Of a stretch of 64,000 bases of DNA, positions 24,583-33,399 are shown one piece after another. The position numbers and the translations under genes were made by a program. This stretch comes from Bdellovibrionaceae bacterium UBA1609 (GTDB lineage: Bacteria > Bdellovibrionota > Bdellovibrionia > Bdellovibrionales > UBA1609): assembly GCA_002321895.1 (NCBI GenBank), contig DCMZ01000010.1:390135-454134 (forward strand), given 5' to 3'. Below the pieces are notes generated by a model. It was not told where the DNA came from. It worked only from the letters and a program-made list of their open reading frames with translations, and searched no databases. The stretch's first letter is position 1, and the number at the start of each line of letters is the position of its first letter.

Positions 24583-25491
24583 ATGCGCAAGTTAGACTTT
24601 AAAATTAAAAAAGCCACTGACTTGCGCTTAGATCGCTTTTTACAGGAGAGATTGTCTCAATATACAAGACAAGATCTCAGCCTTTCAGAAATTAAAACTC
24701 TTGTCGACTCTGGCCATGTTTTTTTAAACAAGAAACGATGTCGGATTTGCAGTAAGCCCCTTATTAAGGGAGCGACAGTTTCACTGTTTTGGGGAAAACT
24801 GTCTTCGGATTTGGAAGACCTGGATCCACTCATTGCCTACGAAGATAGAGATGTCATTGTTCTCAACAAACCTCCCGGAGTCCCCAGTCAATCCACATTA
24901 AATAGGACCGAAGATAATCTTTACGAAGCCCTAATATTTCATCTCACTCAGAGGCAACCCGAAGTTTTAGCCTACGCCGGCTTGATCCATCGACTGGATA
25001 AAGGCACCTCCGGCTTGATAGCTTTCTCCAAGTCGAAACGAATCAATGGCAGCCTGTCCTCGCAATTCCAAAATCATAAAATCAAGAAGGTCTATTTGGC
25101 TATCGTTGAGTCCGACTCCCGTCCCAATGAAAAATGGACTTCGGAAGCTCCTTTGAAACGAGTGAAGACGGCAAAAGGCTACAAGACCGAAAGTCATCCT
25201 CAAGGGCAAGAAGCCATGACCCATTTTAAATTACTAAAAGAGCTGACTGAAAAGAGATGGCTTATAGAAGCCCAACCTCTCACCGGACGCACCCACCAAA
25301 TACGCTGTCACCTTTCAGAGGCCGGTCAACCCATTGAAGGAGACCGCCTATACAATAGCAGTTCGCCAAAAAAACACGGGTTGATGAAGCTGCATGCTCA
25401 CAAATTAAGCTTCCACAACCCCTACTTGAAAAAGGATGTCACTGTGGAGGCCCCAGTATGGACGGATTTCACAGATAAGGTTGAAAAATAG
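24583..25491 (+). CDS. RluA-family pseudouridine synthase
   Basis: A 302-residue protein with an N-terminal S4-type RNA-binding segment (about residues 14-70, Ser-Gly-His-Val-Phe-Leu-Asn) and an RluA/RluD catalytic domain. The catalytic Asp139 is in the signature His-Arg-Leu-Asp-Lys-Gly-Thr-Ser-Gly-Leu; the downstream Leu-Thr-Gly-Arg-Thr-His-Gln-Ile-Arg motif is also intact. Enzymes of this family convert uridine to pseudouridine in 23S rRNA or tRNA; which target is used cannot be said. It lies five bases after the lipase-like gene and may be translated from the same mRNA, with no functional link apparent. Confidence 0.93.
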   Translation: MRKLDFKIKKATDLRLDRFLQERLSQYTRQDLSLSEIKTLVDSGHVFLNKKRCRICSKPLIKGATVSLFWGKLSSDLEDLDPLIAYEDRDVIVLNKPPGVPSQSTLNRTEDNLYEALIFHLTQRQPEVLAYAGLIHRLDKGTSGLIAFSKSKRINGSLSSQFQNHKIKKVYLAIVESDSRPNEKWTSEAPLKRVKTAKGYKTESHPQGQEAMTHFKLLKELTEKRWLIEAQPLTGRTHQIRCHLSEAGQPIEGDRLYNSSSPKKHGLMKLHAHKLSFHNPYLKKDVTVEAPVWTDFTDKVEK

Positions 25492-25550
25492 CCCTGTTCC
25501 CCCTATGTTGTGGTGCTAATTTGACTCAACCATCGAGGGGATGGATATCT

Positions 25551-27194
25551 ATGAAGATCACGCCTAAAAATCACCAGTCCGCGTTGCCTTTAGACAAAAT
25601 TATTCTGAAAGACCAACCTGAAACCGATGAAACCGTACCCATGGATGTACTGTTTGTTGGCGCTGGTCCTGCTGGACTTTCAGGAGCCATTGAATTGGCC
25701 CGTTTGGTTCAAGAGGACAACAACAATGGCGGTGGCCTTGGTGAAATTGAGATTGGATTACTGGATAAGGCAGAAAACCTAGGTGGCCACAATCTATCTG
25801 GAGCCGTGGTAAACCCTATTGGATTTAAAGAGCTTTTCCCAGGCATGGAAGAGAGCGAATTTCCGTTCAAACAAAAAGTAAAAGGTGACTCTGTATACTA
25901 CATGACAGAATCGGGAAACATTCCTATTCCCACTCCACCGACCATGCATAATAGTGGCAATTATGTGGCTTCCATCTGCGAAATTTGTCGTTGGCTCGGA
26001 GATAAAGCCGAAGGAATGGGTGTTAATTTACTGACAAGTTTTCCCGCGGACTCCCTTTTAACCGAAGGGCAAAAAGTGACTGGCGTTCGCACTACTCCTG
26101 CCGGCTTAGACAGGGATGGTAATGCTTCTGCTGACTCTATGCCGGCAACAGACATCACAGCTCAAATCACTGTACTCACAGAGGGAACACGTGGAGCTCT
26201 TGGGCAGGCCTACATGCAATGGCAAAATATTGAGCCTGATTCTCCGCAAATTTTTGCATTAGGAGTTAAAGAACTTTGGAAAGTAAAAAAAGTTCCTGAA
26301 AACGTAACACATACATTAGGCTACCCATTGCCTAAAGACTGTTTCGGTGGAAGCTTTATGTACCCACAATCCAACGATACTTTGTCGATTGGCTTGGTGG
26401 CTGGTCTTGATTACAAGGAAAGTCATTTAGATGTGCATGCTCGTTTGCAACAAATGAAACAACATCCCCTTTTCAAACAATATCTTGAGGGTGGTGAACT
26501 TCTTGAATGGGGAGCTAAAACCATTCCCGAAGGTGGCTATCACTCGCTTCCTAAAAGGCTCCATGGCGATGGGTTACTCATGGCAGGAGACACCGTTGGA
26601 TTTGTGAATGTTCCCGCATTAAAAGGCATCCATTACGCTATGCTGAGCGGAATTTATGCAGCCCGCACTGCCTTCGCAGCACTTAAGCAAGGTAAAACTG
26701 ACAGTAGTGTTTTGAGCCAATATGATGACCTCGTTAAGCAAAGTGTGATCTACAAGGACATGAAGAAGGTCCGAAATATGCGTCATGCATTCAAGTCGGG
26801 ATTCTATTCAGGCGGTATAAAAGCGTCTCTAATGACATTAACGGGTGGCGCCTTTCCTTCTTTATCAGGACCCTTTGAAGGTGATGACGAGGAAGAAAAA
26901 ACCTATGTAGCTCCTGAAACACAAAAAGTGGGAATCAGTAAAGTGGATGCCGTTTATCTATCTGGAAATAAAACTCGAGATGACATTCCTCAACACTTAA
27001 CTGTTGGAAAAGACATCTCTCCTGAAGTGGCTGACTTTTACAGTAGCCTTTGCCCGGCAGGTGTTTATGAAAGACAAGGCGATCAACTTGTTGTGAATGC
27101 TCCCAATTGTGTGGATTGTAAGGCCACTGATGTATTAGGTCCACGATGGCAACCTCGTGAAGGGGGCGCCGGCCCCAACTATAAGGATATGTAG
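25551..27194 (+). CDS. electron transfer flavoprotein-ubiquinone oxidoreductase, one cluster Cys missing
   Basis: A 547-residue flavoprotein that passes electrons from ETF to ubiquinone. The ATG at 25551 follows GAGGGG at suitable spacing; an upstream TTG is less likely. The FAD-binding Gly-Ala-Gly-Pro-Ala-Gly is at residues 37-42, and the middle has the usual Gly-Gly-Ser-Phe-Met-Tyr-Pro and Gly-Asp-Thr-Val-Gly-Phe. The C-terminal iron-sulfur domain has Cys501 (Cys-Pro-Ala-Gly-Val-Tyr-Glu), Cys520 and Cys523, but where the family has the fourth ligand (Cys-x-x-Cys-x-x-Cys-Asp) the sequence is Cys-Val-Asp-Cys-Lys-Ala-Thr-Asp. The cluster would have three Cys ligands only, or need a substitute. 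The end Gly-Gly-Ala-Gly-Pro is normal. Confidence 0.92.
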   Translation: MKITPKNHQSALPLDKIILKDQPETDETVPMDVLFVGAGPAGLSGAIELARLVQEDNNNGGGLGEIEIGLLDKAENLGGHNLSGAVVNPIGFKELFPGMEESEFPFKQKVKGDSVYYMTESGNIPIPTPPTMHNSGNYVASICEICRWLGDKAEGMGVNLLTSFPADSLLTEGQKVTGVRTTPAGLDRDGNASADSMPATDITAQITVLTEGTRGALGQAYMQWQNIEPDSPQIFALGVKELWKVKKVPENVTHTLGYPLPKDCFGGSFMYPQSNDTLSIGLVAGLDYKESHLDVHARLQQMKQHPLFKQYLEGGELLEWGAKTIPEGGYHSLPKRLHGDGLLMAGDTVGFVNVPALKGIHYAMLSGIYAARTAFAALKQGKTDSSVLSQYDDLVKQSVIYKDMKKVRNMRHAFKSGFYSGGIKASLMTLTGGAFPSLSGPFEGDDEEEKTYVAPETQKVGISKVDAVYLSGNKTRDDIPQHLTVGKDISPEVADFYSSLCPAGVYERQGDQLVVNAPNCVDCKATDVLGPRWQPREGGAGPNYKDM

Positions 27195-27210
27195 TTCAAA
27201 GATTCCAAAT

Positions 27211-27277
27211 TAATATTCAATTCACTTTTCGATCCCTCCCCCTACGGTGGGGCGGATCGGAAAACGCTGCAGCCACT
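27211..27277. repeat. second, shorter copy of the structured intergenic element
   Basis: This stretch between two convergent genes resembles the left half and core of the element at 19054-19236: similar CAATT, TCGA, CTCCC, GGGGCG, ATCGGAA and GCAGCC blocks occur in the same order and spacing. It folds as a hairpin of its own (27226-27264): TTTTCGATC pairs with GATCGGAAAA, allowing one bulge, and CCCC pairs with GGGG inside. It lacks the long palindromic ends of the larger copy. It probably serves as a bidirectional terminator here. Confidence 0.65.
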
Positions 27278-27992
27278 AGACTCTAGCATCACTGGACAGG
27301 AGATTTTGAGCCCAGTCTTTGAGGTTCTTCTTCGCACCCCTCGGGGAAACTTCCATGGTTTCTATGACAAATTTTAAATCTTCAATAGTATCCACATCCG
27401 ACTGTTCTGGTAAAAACGTTTCCACGTAAAATTGATTCTCTTGTAAAACTTGGATCAATTCTTGTGCCGTACTTGAAGCGGAATAAGCGACCTTTTCCCA
27501 TTCCGACTCGGGCAAAACGGCATTTTTTGCCATTAACCAAAACCCACCATCAAGTGTCGGAGCCATAATACACCATTTTTTATGATCATGCTGAACTCGA
27601 AGACATAATTGAAAAAAACGATCGAAAGTCGCTTCATCGATCTGCGGAGAATCCGCACCCATAAAAATGCTCTGCCCATGGCGACGCGATAGTTCTTTAT
27701 CTATATGAGCTAACTTCTTTCCCAGCGAACCCTCACATTGAAAAATAATTTCGTGATCGTTCCAAAACGACTTAGAAACATCATCTTCCTCTACAACGGA
27801 CCAATATATATTTAAACTATCGTTTATATTTTGTAGGTGATTTAAATTTTCTCGAATACAGGCAATAGAAAGCAAATAGAACTCCTCAGCCCTCTCCTGA
27901 CCGATGGTCTTCCCCAATCGAGTCTTTGCTGGTGTTAAGCCCGGCGTCTTAACAAAAACTCCCAGGCCCATGTCGTTTTGGTCAGCACTCAT
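27276..27992 (-). CDS. DUF2064 (TIGR04282-type) glycosyltransferase-like protein
   Basis: A 238-residue cytoplasmic protein with the GT-A-like pattern of the DUF2064 family: Val-Phe-Val-Lys-Thr-Pro-Gly-Leu-Thr-Pro-Ala-Lys-Thr-Arg-Leu near residue 12, Gly-Ala-Asp-Ser-Pro-Gln in the metal/nucleotide position (about 120) and Asp-Gly-Gly-Phe-Trp-Leu (about 145). The family is annotated as rSAM/selenodomain-associated transferase 1, related to nucleotidyltransferases; no partner rSAM gene is near. It abuts a 78-residue gene upstream without gap, so the two are likely one unit. Confidence 0.85.
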   Translation of the reverse strand: MSADQNDMGLGVFVKTPGLTPAKTRLGKTIGQERAEEFYLLSIACIRENLNHLQNINDSLNIYWSVVEEDDVSKSFWNDHEIIFQCEGSLGKKLAHIDKELSRRHGQSIFMGADSPQIDEATFDRFFQLCLRVQHDHKKWCIMAPTLDGGFWLMAKNAVLPESEWEKVAYSASSTAQELIQVLQENQFYVETFLPEQSDVDTIEDLKFVIETMEVSPRGAKKNLKDWAQNLLSSDARV

Positions 27993-28229
27993 CTATTTTA
28001 ACTTTTCAGCTAAACTGATGGCTTCTTTACGACCTGTCTCAATATCACCGGTGCCAACAAAAACCACATTGTTTCTAATTTCCATGATAATTCTTTGCTG
28101 ATCACGACCAAGGTCTTTATGTTCAGCCAGCTCGTTCAAATACTGACCCACTTTACGCTTAAAGTCTCCGTAATCTACTTCATGCAATTGGCTCACCTTT
28201 TCTACAAACTGACTCACCTTTTTCTGCAT
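27993..28229 (-). CDS. small helical hypothetical protein, 78 aa
   Basis: A 78-residue charged soluble protein, no Cys, predicted mostly helical (Gln-Phe-Val-Glu-Lys-Val-Ser-Gln-Leu) with a central Asp-Leu-Gly-Arg-Asp-Gln-Gln-Arg turn. It contains no known motif. Its stop lies one base before the start of the DUF2064 gene, giving a tight two-gene operon, divergent from the REC/PilZ-like gene at 28304. Confidence 0.65.
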   Translation of the reverse strand: MQKKVSQFVEKVSQLHEVDYGDFKRKVGQYLNELAEHKDLGRDQQRIIMEIRNNVVFVGTGDIETGRKEAISLAEKLK

Positions 28230-28303
28230 CTAAAACTCCTCTTCACGAACATTGGGTCCGGATAATGATGGATTATTACAAAGGATTTAACCATCTGTAA
28301 AGT

Positions 28304-30331
28304 ATGTCTTATCATATAGTTAGCTTGTTTTTTCTACCGGGGGCGGCGTTGTCTAATATTCTCATCATAGAGAAAGATCAAAAAATAGCAGAACAAATAG
28401 AATCTTTGATCGACGAAATGAATCGCCACAAAAAGGATCTTTACTCGAACCTACAAGAGTTTGAGGAGGCCTATTTTAGCAAATCCTCGAGCCGTAAGCC
28501 TTTAGGAACAGTCGATGTATTGATTGTTAAGCTGGACGTCTTCACCGAAGAAGCCACACCCTTTATCGATCAATTGATACAAAAACTAACGGTGGCCGGC
28601 TATTGCCCGGATCAACCCCCTCGAATAGTGATTGTAAAATATGACGATGACGGAATTCACAAAAATACATTAATGCATCCCTCAGTCATCGATATCATTT
28701 ATCTTCCCATTGACCGTCTATTGTTCTTACAAAAACTTCAGATCATCACTGAGCTCCCAGAAAGAGCCACTCCCGAATACCTTTTCACCGAAAAGGTGGA
28801 TTACACCATTGAAATTTCAAAAAAGTCTCCCGTGGAGCGTATGACCCGATGTGGATTCACTATTTTTAACCCTACAGCCATGTCCGTAGGCAGTCTAGCT
28901 AACGTCTATTTGAAGTTAGACCCCAGCAACCCCTTAAAGGTTCCCTGTCGTGTGGCCCAATGCGAACCTAAATCTGAAGTTTCCAACCTAGGATATTATG
29001 TACATTTTAATTATTACGCTATGTCTCGAAAGACGTCTTCTGAACTGGGAATCTACTTCGCACGAATCGCTCCTAATTTTCAAGATTTTATTAATGGTCG
29101 AAAAGAAGTTTTTAAGCCACCTGAGGATCAACCTCCCCACGAAAGAGTTGTTCGTAACGTACTCATTCTTGATCATGAACCCTCTTGTTCCAGTATTAGA
29201 AATGAACTTTTAGAATCTTTCTATAGCATTGAAGCTTCTTATGAATCTGAATACAAAGATTTTCACACTAAGTATTTTGCACCAACAGCCACAAAAACTG
29301 CGTCAATGGGAAACCTTGATGATCTTTCTACGGGCTCATTAATATTTAATGTTAACCCTTCTACAGAAGAACTCATTCGAGTCACTACCAAGTTCAGTGA
29401 AGACGATAGAATTGTTGGCTATAAAATTCGAGACTTTTTTGAAAACCCCACGGAATGGAAAGACCTCTTTAACACAGAGGGAGCAAAAGAGCTGCTCGAA
29501 TACGGCTTGCAGTTTTGTCTCCCCAACGAAATCACAAAAAAACTGGGAGACTTGGATAGCCAAGACAATGAAGAAAAGCTGATGGTTTTTGAGTTTATGC
29601 GGATCGCAGATGATGATGTTCGCATTGAAATTAAACCTCCTCTGCAACAGTATGGCCCAAGTGATCACGAAAAATCCATTGCTGATAAAAACCCAAAGCT
29701 GAGCAAAATTGATTTAGTGATCGCCCATAGAGACTTTATTTCAGAAAACGTTGATATTTGGATAAAGCAATTCCAGGCGAAATGTGAAGAAAAGAAGCTA
29801 TGCCGAAAAGACTCACAGGTAAAGTTTATAATCATCGACCCCATGCAGACCATCCTCGAGAAGCAAATACCTTTTAATTCAAATATTGTTTCCATCTTAC
29901 ATTCAGCTGGAGCAAGAAAAGTACTTTTTTCTTTGGTCGCACAATCTCTGACCTTAAGACATACACTCTTTGCAGCCCACAATCTCAACTTCGCAGAAGC
30001 TGAATTTGATGCTCATATTGGCCGTCCTATTCTGCTCAACAGTATTTCAGAATACGGCGCTAGTGTAACCAGTCGAATCAACATTCCTGTAGGCAGTGTT
30101 TTCTTCCTGCATGGCCCCCTTTTCGATAAGTCCCAGGAGCGCATGGTGGCAGCTAAATTCTATTTTTCTAAAGAGATGGAGCTGGAAAAGGATAAAAAAG
30201 TATTTGTCTGCCATTTTATCTATTTTGGCGTTACCGATGATTTTTTAAAATATGCTCGCTCATGGATTCGTGAAAACTATGCCCAACAAAAATCGGCACA
30301 GTTAGAAAGTAAAGTTGAAGTTAAAAAGTGA
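28304..30331 (+). CDS. large protein with N-terminal receiver-like and PilZ-like regions
   Basis: A 675-residue soluble protein. Around residues 17-120 there is a receiver-like fold (Ile-Leu-Ile-Ile-Glu-Lys-Asp) in which the phospho-site is not obvious, then a PilZ-like beta domain near residues 165-260 (Arg-Met-Thr-Arg-Cys-Gly-Phe, Ser-Val-Gly), a linker and two further alpha/beta segments that look like degenerate receivers (for example Ile-Asp-Leu-Val-Ile-Ala-His-Arg). The domains are inferred by pattern. A PilZ domain would bind cyclic-di-GMP, but the canonical Arg-x-x-x-Arg and Asn/Asp-x-Ser-x-x-Gly are incomplete. The start is uncertain: an ATG at 28304 gives a hydrophobic tail, and a TTG at 28349 would start directly at the receiver. 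Confidence 0.65.
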   Translation: MSYHIVSLFFLPGAALSNILIIEKDQKIAEQIESLIDEMNRHKKDLYSNLQEFEEAYFSKSSSRKPLGTVDVLIVKLDVFTEEATPFIDQLIQKLTVAGYCPDQPPRIVIVKYDDDGIHKNTLMHPSVIDIIYLPIDRLLFLQKLQIITELPERATPEYLFTEKVDYTIEISKKSPVERMTRCGFTIFNPTAMSVGSLANVYLKLDPSNPLKVPCRVAQCEPKSEVSNLGYYVHFNYYAMSRKTSSELGIYFARIAPNFQDFINGRKEVFKPPEDQPPHERVVRNVLILDHEPSCSSIRNELLESFYSIEASYESEYKDFHTKYFAPTATKTASMGNLDDLSTGSLIFNVNPSTEELIRVTTKFSEDDRIVGYKIRDFFENPTEWKDLFNTEGAKELLEYGLQFCLPNEITKKLGDLDSQDNEEKLMVFEFMRIADDDVRIEIKPPLQQYGPSDHEKSIADKNPKLSKIDLVIAHRDFISENVDIWIKQFQAKCEEKKLCRKDSQVKFIIIDPMQTILEKQIPFNSNIVSILHSAGARKVLFSLVAQSLTLRHTLFAAHNLNFAEAEFDAHIGRPILLNSISEYGASVTSRINIPVGSVFFLHGPLFDKSQERMVAAKFYFSKEMELEKDKKVFVCHFIYFGVTDDFLKYARSWIRENYAQQKSAQLESKVEVKK

Positions 30332-30340
30332 AAAGAAATC

Positions 30341-31576
30341 TTAAGCGGCCCATTCCATTTTATGACCACATTCAGAACAGAACTTCGCCCCCATCTTTAC
30401 AGTATTGTCACACTCGGGACATGGCACTTCGTCAGCATTACCCTCTTTAGCCTTTGGTAATCCATAATCCATTTCTGGATTCACCACTCCTGTTTCATTA
30501 AGAGCAGTGATCTCGCGGAGTAAACCCCAATTGAAGCAAACCGAGTCAAATTCATCCCGATCAAACGAGATAAAAACATTATCATCTTTATTCTGCCTTC
30601 TCGCAAACAGACCTTTTCTTTCCAACAGGGAAATGTGATCCCCTTTAAAATCCACACCAATCTCTTCTTTTATGAACTCACACAGGCCATTAAAGTCCAC
30701 TTGGGTAGAACCCCTGAAGTCCGGTTCTACACCCTCCGAAAATTTCACTAAGCATTTACCCAGGTTCCAGGCCATATTATCCACTCGTAAAATTTCTGGG
30801 CTGCCACCTTTATACAAATGATATTGATAAAACTCAGCTAACCCCTCTACTCTTCGAGGTTGATGTAAAATGATTTCTTTTAGAATATCCTGATCATGCT
30901 CATCTTTTTCATAAACTAAATGGGCCAATTGAAGCTTCTGGAGAATATCCAAGGCCATCTCAATTCTTCTATGGGATTCTAAGAAAAATCGCGCAGCATA
31001 GAGCTTTAAGCTCACCCACTGTAAAACCACACTCTCGTCCGATTCATAAGGACTTGATGCTTCAGCATTTTCATTGGCCTTTTGAAATGGTGTGCTAGCC
31101 TTTTCATTTTTTTCTTTATAGGCGGCATAATCCTGTCCAGAATGTTGAGCCACGATGCCAATACAACCGAAAACCCGAGGAATCATTTTATCCGGAATAG
31201 GATTTGTATCTCCCTCCAACACCTGAGACTTCACCTTATGCCGAAGAATCTTTAAGTCATCGGACATGCCCTTTAGAAAGACCATGAGTCCAGGAGGGCT
31301 TTTTTCTGCCTGAGACCTTAGCAAAGATACGGGAACCTTTATGACCTTTACCTGTGATTCGCACACCGCTGAAGCAAAGTGCCTGGCACTTTCATTAAGA
31401 ATGCCCTCATCACCTAAAAGTTGACCCTTATTAGCATCAAATAGTTCAATACGCTTGCCACCTCTTTCAACAACAAGCTTCACACGACCTGACTTGACCA
31501 TATAAACATGATCAATAGCATCTCCCTCTGCAAAGAGAGATTCTCCTCGTTTAAATGTAATATCACTATCTGGCAC
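30341..31576 (-). CDS. cyclic-nucleotide-binding domain protein with C-terminal zinc ribbon
   Basis: A 411-residue cytoplasmic protein. Residues about 5-115 are a cNMP-binding (CRP-like) beta-roll (Phe-Ala-Glu-Gly-Asp-Ala-Ile-Asp-His-Val-Tyr-Met-Val-Lys-Ser-Gly); the phosphate-binding cassette is atypical (Gly-Asp-Glu-Gly-Ile-Leu-Asn-Glu-Ser-Ala). It is followed by a region of about 230 residues of unknown fold with no DNA-binding HTH obvious, and a C-terminal zinc ribbon with Cys-x-x-Cys and Cys-x-x-Cys (Cys-Pro-Glu-Cys, Cys-Ser-Glu-Cys). Such CNB proteins without HTH act as cAMP or cGMP effectors. It is divergent from the RNase Y-like gene. Confidence 0.8.
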   Translation of the reverse strand: MPDSDITFKRGESLFAEGDAIDHVYMVKSGRVKLVVERGGKRIELFDANKGQLLGDEGILNESARHFASAVCESQVKVIKVPVSLLRSQAEKSPPGLMVFLKGMSDDLKILRHKVKSQVLEGDTNPIPDKMIPRVFGCIGIVAQHSGQDYAAYKEKNEKASTPFQKANENAEASSPYESDESVVLQWVSLKLYAARFFLESHRRIEMALDILQKLQLAHLVYEKDEHDQDILKEIILHQPRRVEGLAEFYQYHLYKGGSPEILRVDNMAWNLGKCLVKFSEGVEPDFRGSTQVDFNGLCEFIKEEIGVDFKGDHISLLERKGLFARRQNKDDNVFISFDRDEFDSVCFNWGLLREITALNETGVVNPEMDYGLPKAKEGNADEVPCPECDNTVKMGAKFCSECGHKMEWAA

Positions 31577-31803
31577 AAGAGCCTCCCACTATAGAAATAT
31601 CGGTTCATCCCGGTTGTGGATTGAGTTTTTTACCTGTTCATATTGAATTTAGTCGAAGTACAATAACCACATTGAGACACCACTACTGCGATGCGCCAAG
31701 ATACCGGTCTAGACTCACAAATGCGCTCTCATCAACGAACCTATTGAACTCTCTATATCGATCAGATAAAACAAATTAACTTGTTGAAATTTCGAGGATT
31801 TTT

Positions 31804-33366
31804 ATGATTTACGGCATTATAGCTGCGGGCATTGTTTTTGGACTTATAATTGGCTGTGTTTTACTGTGGCTCAAAAAGAAGCATATGGTGAATCTAGCGG
31901 AACGCATGGCTGGAGATATTTTAGATGAGGCCCAGGATGCAGCCCAAGAACTGGAAGCGGATGTAAAAGATCGCGTCAACGACTTTAAAGAGAATCTGCT
32001 GGATAAGTTTGAGCAAGAAATGGAGCCAAAGCAAGAACGCATTGAAAAGCTCAAACGACAAAACATCGATAAAGAAGAGCAGTTAAAATTTGAATGGCAA
32101 AAAAATAATGATCGACTAAAAAGTAAAAAGAAAAAGTTTTCTACCACCCAAAATGTTTACGATAAAAAACTTAATTCCTATCAATCTAAAGTGAATAAAA
32201 ACCGTGCCGTTCTACTAGATTACATTAATAAATTGAGCCAGCAGTACAAAATAGATATTGAAGACCTCAAAGAAAACATTAAAACAGTACTGCAACAGGA
32301 AGAAAAGTCACAGGTGACTAAAAACATGCAACTTCAAGAGGAGATCTTTGGAGTTGAAGTGGAAAAGCGAGCGAAGCGCATTCTCGGATCTGTTTTACAT
32401 CGCTTTCAACGCCCCTATTGCCCGGAAAGAGGCATTCAGAACATTAATTTTTCGACTAAAGAAAATATGTTCCGTACGCTGGGTAAGAACTTTGAACACG
32501 TCCCTGCCATTGAGCAACTCATAGGTGTTGATTTAACACCTGTGGAGGAGAAACTATTTTTAAATGTTTCTGGCTTCGACCCTGTACGTAGAGAATTGAC
32601 GCGCATCACTTTAGAAAAATTGATGCGTGAAAAAAATGTCAACCAGGCCTCTATTGAAAGACTTGTTAGTAAATCTAAAAAGCAACTCTTTAAGAAAATT
32701 CGGACCGATGGCAATCGATTGGCAAAAGAGTTGGACCTTAAAGGGCTGCATCCAGAAATAAGAAATATGATGGGTGCTTTGAGGTATAGATATTCATTTT
32801 CTCAGAATCAGCATTTTCATTGTGCCGAAGTCGGCTGGCTATGTGGCCTTTTGAGCTCAGAGATACAGCTAGATGTCCGTAGAGGCCGAAGAGCGGGAAT
32901 GCTACACGATCTTGGTAAAGCCATGGATCACAGTATTGATGGCGGTCATGCTGTTATTGGGGCTGACTTTATCGACAAGCATGGCGAAAAAGAAGATGTC
33001 GTACACGCGGTTCGCGCTCACCATTATGATGAAACTCCTAGCTCTGATTTAGCCTACCTGGTTATTGCCGCTGATGCCATTTCCGGAGCGCGCCCAGGAG
33101 CTCGACGATCCACTGCCGAATCATATATGCACAAGATGCATGAATTGGAACGTATTGGATCCAGCATGCCTGGAGTCCTGCAAACCTTTATTCTTAGTGC
33201 TGGACGGGAAGTCAGAGTCATGGTGGATGCCAACAAAATCGATGACCAACAGAGTATGGAACTGAGTCAAGAGCTGGCTAAAAAAATCGAAGAGGACATG
33301 GTTTACCCGGGAACCATTCGTGTGACCGTAGTTCGTGAAACCTTAGCCGTTGAGTACGCCAAATAA
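31804..33366 (+). CDS. RNase Y-like HD-domain protein with degenerate KH domain
   Basis: A 520-residue protein with the RNase Y layout: N-terminal membrane anchor (residues 3-23), long coiled coil to about residue 200, a KH-like domain (about 206-275), and an HD hydrolase domain. The HD motif His368-Asp369 (Met-Leu-His-Asp-Leu-Gly-Lys-Ala), the His at 339 (Cys-Ala-Glu-Val), and Ala-Asp-Ala-Ile-Ser-Gly-Ala-Arg-Pro-Gly-Ala-Arg are intact and diagnostic. In the KH domain the RNA-gripping Gly-x-x-Gly (Ile-Ile-Gly-Arg-Glu-Gly-Arg-Asn in the family) is lost, replaced by Met-Phe-Arg-Thr-Leu-Gly-Lys-Asn. Nuclease activity is therefore plausible but RNA binding may differ. A ribosome-binding GAGG precedes the ATG. 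Confidence 0.88.
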   Translation: MIYGIIAAGIVFGLIIGCVLLWLKKKHMVNLAERMAGDILDEAQDAAQELEADVKDRVNDFKENLLDKFEQEMEPKQERIEKLKRQNIDKEEQLKFEWQKNNDRLKSKKKKFSTTQNVYDKKLNSYQSKVNKNRAVLLDYINKLSQQYKIDIEDLKENIKTVLQQEEKSQVTKNMQLQEEIFGVEVEKRAKRILGSVLHRFQRPYCPERGIQNINFSTKENMFRTLGKNFEHVPAIEQLIGVDLTPVEEKLFLNVSGFDPVRRELTRITLEKLMREKNVNQASIERLVSKSKKQLFKKIRTDGNRLAKELDLKGLHPEIRNMMGALRYRYSFSQNQHFHCAEVGWLCGLLSSEIQLDVRRGRRAGMLHDLGKAMDHSIDGGHAVIGADFIDKHGEKEDVVHAVRAHHYDETPSSDLAYLVIAADAISGARPGARRSTAESYMHKMHELERIGSSMPGVLQTFILSAGREVRVMVDANKIDDQQSMELSQELAKKIEEDMVYPGTIRVTVVRETLAVEYAK

Positions 33367-33399
33367 TGTAAGCCCAAGTTTTCGGTGAATGGAATCGAA

